8,983 nucleotides of DNA, taken from assembly GCA_024639035.1 (NCBI GenBank), contig JAHEJE010000109.1, positions 1-8,983 on the forward strand, read 5' to 3'. Made by a program: the position numbers and the translations under genes. The notes beneath the pieces were generated by a model, which saw only the letters and a program-made list of their open reading frames with translations, searched no databases and was not told the DNA's origin. This stretch comes from Alphaproteobacteria bacterium (lineage in GTDB: Bacteria > Pseudomonadota > Alphaproteobacteria > Rhizobiales > Aestuariivirgaceae). Positions 5,934 through 8,983 of the stretch are shown in pieces. The first letter of the stretch is position 1. Each line of letters begins with the position of its first letter.

Positions 5934-7793
5934 TCAGTACACCCGGGCCTTGGGCTTGATGTATTCGATCTCGTTGGACAGCGTGTAGGTGTGCACCGGT
6001 CGGGTGCCGAGCTTGACGGTGCGCTTGGCATCGTCGGTCCAGGCGAGGGTGTGTTTCATCCATTTCTGGTCGTCGCGGTCGGGATAGTCCTCGCGGGCAT
6101 GGGCGCCGCGGCTTTCCTGGCGGTTGACGGCGCCGTGGATGGTGACGGCGGCCTGAGAGATCAGGTTGTCGTATTCCAGGGTCTCGATCAGGTCGGAATT
6201 CCAGATCAGCGAGCGGTCGGTGACCTTAATGTCGTCGATGCCGTTCCAGATGCCGTCGATCTTTTCGGCCCCTTCCTGCAGGACCTCCCCGGTGCGGTAG
6301 ACGGCACAGAACTCCTGCATGGTGCGCTGCATGTTGAGGCGCATGGCAGCGGTCGGGGTGCCGCCCTTTGCATGGCGGAACCGGTCGAGACGGGTCAGAG
6401 CGGCCTCGCCGGCATCGGCTGCCAGATCGGCATGCGAGGTGTGCGGCTCCAGGGTTTCGGCGCATTTCAGGGCTGCCGCGCGGCCGAAAACCACCAGATC
6501 GGTGAGCGAGTTCGAGCCGAGCCGGTTGGCACCGTGCACCGAGGCGCAGGCGGTCTCGCCGGCGGCCAGCAGTCCGCGCACAACGGCGTCGGCATCGCTG
6601 CCCTTGGGGCAGACGGCCTCGCCGAGATAATTGGTCGGCACGCCGCCCATGTTGTAGTGAACGGTCGGCAGCACCGGGATCGGCTCCTTGGTGACGTCGA
6701 CGCCGGCAAAGATCGCGGCCGATTCGGAAATGCCGGGAAGGCGCTCATGCAACAGGTCGGCACCGAGGTGGTCGAGATGAAGGTAGATGTGATCCTTCTC
6801 CTTGCCGACACCGCGGCCCTCGCGAATTTCCATGGTCATGGCCCGCGAGACGACATCGCGCGAGGCAAGATCCTTGGCCGACGGGGCATAGCGCTCCATG
6901 AAGCGCTCGCCCTCGGAATTGGTCAGGTAGCCGCCCTCGCCGCGCACGCCCTCGGTGATCAGGCAGCCGGCGCCGTAGATGCCGGTGGGGTGGAACTGGA
7001 CGAATTCCATGTCTTCGAGCGGCAGGCCGGCGCGCAGCACCATGGCGTTACCGTCGCCGGTGCAGGTGTGGGCCGAGGTGCAGGAGAAATAGGCCCGACC
7101 GTAGCCGCCGGTGGCCAGGATGGTGCGGTGGGCGCGGAAGCGGTGAATGGTGCCGTCTTCCATGTTGAGGGCCATCAGGCCGCGGCAGGTGCCGTCCTCG
7201 TCCATGATCAGGTCGAGGGCGAAATATTCGATGAAGAACTGGGCGTCGTGCCTGAGCGACTGGCCGTACAGCGTGTGCAGGATGGCATGGCCGGTGCGGT
7301 CGGCGGCGGCACAGGTGCGCTGGGCGGCGGGGCCCTCGCCGAACTTGGTGGTCATGCCGCCGAAGGCGCGCTGGTAGATCTTGCCTTGCTCGGTGCGCGA
7401 GAACGGCACGCCCCAGTGCTCGAGTTCGTAGACCGCCTGCGGAGCCTCGCGGGCGAGGTATTCGATGGCGTCCTGGTCGCCGAGCCAGTCGGAGCCCTTG
7501 ACGCTGTCGAACATGTGCCAGCGCCAGTTGTCGGTCCCCATGTTGCCGAGCGAAGCGGCGATGCCGCCCTGGGCGGCCACGGTGTGCGAGCGGGTCGGGA
7601 ATACCTTGGTGACGCAGGCGGTCTTGAGGCCGGCCTGGGAACAGCCGACGGCAGCGCGCAAACCGGCACCGCCGGCACCGACGACGACAACGTCGAAGGT
7701 GTGATCGATGACATCGTAGGCCTGGCCGCCGATCGAGAAGCTGGTCGCTGCGCCGAAGGTTTCGTCTGCGCTGTTGGTCTGTGGTCCCGCCAT
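5934..7793 (-). CDS. sdhA: Succinate dehydrogenase flavoprotein subunit
   Basis: Catalytic subunit of complex II: oxidises succinate to fumarate in the TCA cycle using covalently bound FAD. From the ATG at 7791-7793 it has 619 residues, usual for the family. Seen: the FAD dinucleotide motif GAGGAG (39-44), RSHTVAAQGG with His70 as the covalent flavin attachment site, QFHPTG (His268), TEGVRGEGG (Thr280, Glu281), SRDVVSR (Arg312, matching the E. coli proton-transfer Arg286), HYNMGG (His379) and NRLGSNSL (Arg424). The C-terminal block HGAVNRQESRGAH is also typical. All catalytic residues I could align are present. An in-frame TTG at 7811 would add six residues and overlap sdhD by 11 bases. I prefer the ATG, which begins 7 bases after the sdhD stop, although its ribosome site is weak (AGAG). 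SdhE-type flavinylation help would be expected elsewhere in the genome. Confidence 0.98.
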   Translation of the reverse strand: MAGPQTNSADETFGAATSFSIGGQAYDVIDHTFDVVVVGAGGAGLRAAVGCSQAGLKTACVTKVFPTRSHTVAAQGGIAASLGNMGTDNWRWHMFDSVKGSDWLGDQDAIEYLAREAPQAVYELEHWGVPFSRTEQGKIYQRAFGGMTTKFGEGPAAQRTCAAADRTGHAILHTLYGQSLRHDAQFFIEYFALDLIMDEDGTCRGLMALNMEDGTIHRFRAHRTILATGGYGRAYFSCTSAHTCTGDGNAMVLRAGLPLEDMEFVQFHPTGIYGAGCLITEGVRGEGGYLTNSEGERFMERYAPSAKDLASRDVVSRAMTMEIREGRGVGKEKDHIYLHLDHLGADLLHERLPGISESAAIFAGVDVTKEPIPVLPTVHYNMGGVPTNYLGEAVCPKGSDADAVVRGLLAAGETACASVHGANRLGSNSLTDLVVFGRAAALKCAETLEPHTSHADLAADAGEAALTRLDRFRHAKGGTPTAAMRLNMQRTMQEFCAVYRTGEVLQEGAEKIDGIWNGIDDIKVTDRSLIWNSDLIETLEYDNLISQAAVTIHGAVNRQESRGAHAREDYPDRDDQKWMKHTLAWTDDAKRTVKLGTRPVHTYTLSNEIEYIKPKARVY

Positions 7794-7800
7794 TTCGGCT

Positions 7801-8181
7801 CTACGCTCCAAAGCTGAGATTCAAGATTGCAAAGATGGCGGCAATCGCCATGGCCGCACAAAAGAACTTGTTGGCAAGCAGGATGGCGATCTTCCAGCCC
7901 TCGGCCTGCACGTAGTCCTCGACGATCACCTGCATGCCGAGACACATGTGCCAGGTGACCGACAAGATGAGTGCCAGCATGGCAATGGCGACAAGCGGGT
8001 TGCCAAGGGTGGCCGAGACCTCGCCGTGGCCTTTACCGACGAGCGATATGATGAGGAAGATGAAGAAGACGACGAGGACCAGATTGGCGATGCCGGTGAC
8101 GCGCTGCAGCCACCAGTGCTCGGTGCCGGACTTGGCGGAGCCGAGACCGCGGACCTTGTTCAACGGGGTTTGCATCGACAT
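7801..8181 (-). CDS. sdhD: Succinate dehydrogenase hydrophobic membrane anchor subunit
   Basis: One of the two membrane anchors of complex II, which together hold heme b and form the ubiquinone site. 126 residues. The N-terminus GLGSAKSGTEHWWLQR (12-27) is the diagnostic alphaproteobacterial motif. Three membrane segments follow, at about 29-49, 62-86 and 97-121. His78 in TWHMCLGMQ is the expected axial heme ligand, and Asp89-Tyr90 in VEDY matches E. coli Asp82-Tyr83, where the tyrosine contacts quinone. The start is the ATG at 8181, with TGAGGT 6 bases before it; a second ATG two codons later is less well placed. The ribosome site overlaps the sdhC stop codon and only 4 bases separate the genes, so translation is probably coupled to sdhC. 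Confidence 0.96.
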   Translation of the reverse strand: MSMQTPLNKVRGLGSAKSGTEHWWLQRVTGIANLVLVVFFIFLIISLVGKGHGEVSATLGNPLVAIAMLALILSVTWHMCLGMQVIVEDYVQAEGWKIAILLANKFFCAAMAIAAIFAILNLSFGA

Positions 8182-8185
8182 TTCG

Positions 8186-8584
8186 CTACCTCACGATGTA
8201 GGCGATGATCCAAACGGCAACGGTCAGCGCAACCGAAGCAACCGGAGCTGCCTTCGACATCCACTCGACCGTCTCGAGCTCAAAGCCGCGGCCGGTGTCC
8301 CAGATAAAGTGGCGGATGCCGCCGATCATGTGGTGCAGCAGCGCCCAGGTGTAGCCGAACAGGATAATGCGGCCGAACCAGGAGCCGTACAGGCCGTTGA
8401 CGAAATCGAAGTACTCCGGGCCAGCGGCCGCGGCGACCAGCCACCAGACCAGCAAGAAGGTGCCGAAATAGAGCGCCGCACCGGTGACGCGGTGGATGAT
8501 CGACATCATCATGGACAGCATGGGTTTGTAGACTTGCAGATGCGGCGACAATGGCCGTCTGTCACTTGCTCCGGTGCCAGCCAT
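8186..8584 (-). CDS. sdhC: Succinate dehydrogenase cytochrome b556 subunit
   Basis: Partner anchor of SdhD: binds heme b and contributes to the quinone site. From the ATG at 8582-8584 it has 132 residues. Seen: RPLSPHLQVYKP (10-21), then SIIHRVTG (28-35), covering the region of E. coli Ser27/Arg31, three membrane segments (about 32-53, 68-92, 110-130), and HHMIGGIRHFIWD, where His85 aligns with the E. coli heme ligand His84 and His92 with the conserved downstream histidine. An in-frame ATG at 8641 would add 19 residues with no homology, has no ribosome site and sits at the predicted transcription start, so I reject it. The chosen start has AAGGGG about 11 bases before it, slightly far. It is the first gene of sdhCDAB. 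Confidence 0.96.
   Translation of the reverse strand: MAGTGASDRRPLSPHLQVYKPMLSMMMSIIHRVTGAALYFGTFLLVWWLVAAAAGPEYFDFVNGLYGSWFGRIILFGYTWALLHHMIGGIRHFIWDTGRGFELETVEWMSKAAPVASVALTVAVWIIAYIVR
8188..8193 (-). promoter_or_regulatory. Ribosome binding site of sdhD overlapping the sdhC stop codon
   Basis: TGAGGT read on the minus strand, 6 bases before the sdhD ATG. Its last base is the first base of the sdhC TAG. A ribosome finishing sdhC would sit on the sdhD initiation site, the usual arrangement for balanced synthesis of two partner subunits. Confidence 0.7.
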
Positions 8585-8646
8585 GAGGGCGTTTACCCCT
8601 TGTTTTCCCCGACGAGTTTCGGCAACGCGATGGTGCCGCATATCTA

Positions 8647-8674
8647 GTTATAGGTTGCAGTGCACAAATGTAAA
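8647..8674 (-). promoter_or_regulatory. sigma70-type promoter of the sdhCDAB operon
   Basis: On the minus strand, TTTACA (8669-8674; 5 of 6 to TTGACA), a 16-base spacer and TATAAC (8647-8652; 5 of 6 to TATAAT). It lies in a clearly AT-richer island between the upstream hydratase gene and sdhC. Transcription should start near 8640, giving sdhC a leader of about 56 bases. The spacer contains the palindrome GTGCAC (8660-8665) within an imperfect inverted repeat, TTGCAGTGCACAA (8656-8668), which could be an operator. Confidence 0.65.
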
Positions 8675-8675
8675 T

Positions 8676-8687
8676 GCCTCGAAAGGC
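8676..8687 (-). terminator. Small hairpin after the hydratase gene, possible weak terminator
   Basis: GCCT (8676-8679) pairs with AGGC (8684-8687). In the minus-strand RNA this is a 4-base-pair stem closing a UUCG loop, followed by AUUUACAUUU. It lies about 20 bases past the hydratase stop and just upstream of the sdh -35 box. The stem is too short to be convincing, so read-through from the upstream gene into sdh is likely possible. Confidence 0.25.
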
Positions 8688-8707
8688 GAAACATCGGTAT
8701 TTGCGCA

Positions 8708-8983
8708 TCAGCGCGGCAAACAGGCCCAATAGTCGAGTTCGAGCAGGACGCCTTCGGCATAGCCGTCTTCGGTCTTGCCAGGGAAATTGGCGCACGGGCG
8801 GTCGAGAGCGGCCCAGGTGGTCAGACGCAGGGCGCCGATGTCTGTGCGGCCGGGGATTTCGGCCTTGTCTGCCACTTCGCTCCAGGCATGCACGGTGCCG
8901 CCGGCGAACAGCGGGGCAATGTGGCGACCGCCGTTGATGGCGGCGATGTGAAAGGCGTTGCCGAGGCCGTTGAAGCTGAGCGC
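8708..8983 (-). CDS. mch: MaoC-type hydratase, probably mesaconyl-CoA hydratase, 5' end cut by the window edge
   Basis: Only the C-terminal 91 residues are visible; the frame is open to the window edge and ends at TGA (8708-8710). The visible sequence includes GLGNAFHIAAINGGRH, APLFAGGTVHAWSEV, EIPGRTDIGALRL and a final LDLDYW-like LELDYWACLPR. These match the second hot-dog domain of the roughly 340-residue MaoC-like hydratases that interconvert mesaconyl-CoA and beta-methylmalyl-CoA in the ethylmalonyl-CoA pathway. From memory, Rhodobacter sphaeroides has its mesaconyl-CoA hydratase gene close to sdh, which supports the name. The GTG at 8893 is internal, since homology continues upstream. 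The gene is 123 bases upstream of sdhC on the same strand. MaoC fold firm, precise substrate inferred. Confidence 0.8.
   Translation of the reverse strand, partial: ALSFNGLGNAFHIAAINGGRHIAPLFAGGTVHAWSEVADKAEIPGRTDIGALRLTTWAALDRPCANFPGKTEDGYAEGVLLELDYWACLPR

Noticed and set aside
5991..7817. 608-codon open frame on the + strand opposite sdhA
   Set aside because: sdhA on the other strand is a complete, motif-perfect enzyme. In GC-rich genomes with strong third-position GC bias the antisense frame often stays open. The translation is Gly/Ala/Val/Asp/His-rich with no recognisable domain.
8585..8641. Upstream extension of SdhC by 19 residues from the ATG at 8641
   Set aside because: No ribosome site, no family match, and the codon coincides with the predicted transcription start.
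1..8983. A mobile element, defence system, biosynthetic cluster or other novel multi-gene system
   Set aside because: Both strands are nearly filled with recognisable housekeeping genes in familiar order; there are no transposase or integrase genes, direct repeat arrays, tRNA-associated junctions or obvious compositional break.

Overview
The window looks like a GC-rich (clearly above 60% by eye) alphaproteobacterial chromosome segment of core metabolism. The evidence is the alphaproteobacterial style of every recognisable protein and the gene order: a mesaconyl-CoA hydratase-like MaoC gene directly upstream of sdhCDAB, and a Bradyrhizobium-type TlpA gene divergent from argH. I see no mobile element, CRISPR array, rRNA, tRNA or phage-like gene, and no stretch over 300 bases lacks a gene.

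Layout, left to right. (1) On the + strand, the 3' part of an Ldh-family (malate/L-lactate dehydrogenase superfamily) oxidoreductase runs in from the left edge. (2) It converges on tlpA (minus strand), a membrane-anchored thioredoxin-like reductase; the two stop codons overlap. (3) argH (+), argininosuccinate lyase, is divergent from tlpA across 40 bases. (4) argH converges on a small unrecognised membrane-anchored protein gene (minus). (5) A strong GC-rich hairpin terminator lies between that gene and creD. (6) creD, sdhB, sdhA, sdhD and sdhC are all on the minus strand, so the transcription order is sdhC-sdhD-sdhA-sdhB, then creD. (7) At the right edge, upstream of sdhC on the same strand, is the 3' end of a MaoC-type hydratase gene, probably mesaconyl-CoA hydratase.

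How the genes work together. sdhCDAB encodes a complete succinate:quinone oxidoreductase (respiratory complex II). The flavin, iron-sulphur, heme and quinone residues I could align to the E. coli enzyme are present. sdhC and sdhD are spaced for translational coupling, sdhA starts 7 bases after the sdhD stop, and a hairpin sits in the sdhA-sdhB gap. A sigma70-like promoter upstream of sdhC gives the operon its own start and favours the shorter, conventional SdhC. If the right-edge gene is mesaconyl-CoA hydratase, the organism probably runs the ethylmalonyl-CoA pathway, which feeds succinyl-CoA and hence succinate to complex II. TlpA probably reduces periplasmic thiols for cytochrome oxidase maturation. 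ArgH is arginine biosynthesis, and CreD is an envelope protein of poorly defined role.

I found no convincing new biological system. The points most worth a second look are the unrecognised 130-residue cysteine-bearing membrane protein, the sdhA-sdhB hairpin, the sdh promoter, and the absence in TlpA of the cysteine pair I recall as structural in Bradyrhizobium TlpA. The very long antisense open frames opposite sdhA and creD are read as codon-bias shadows.
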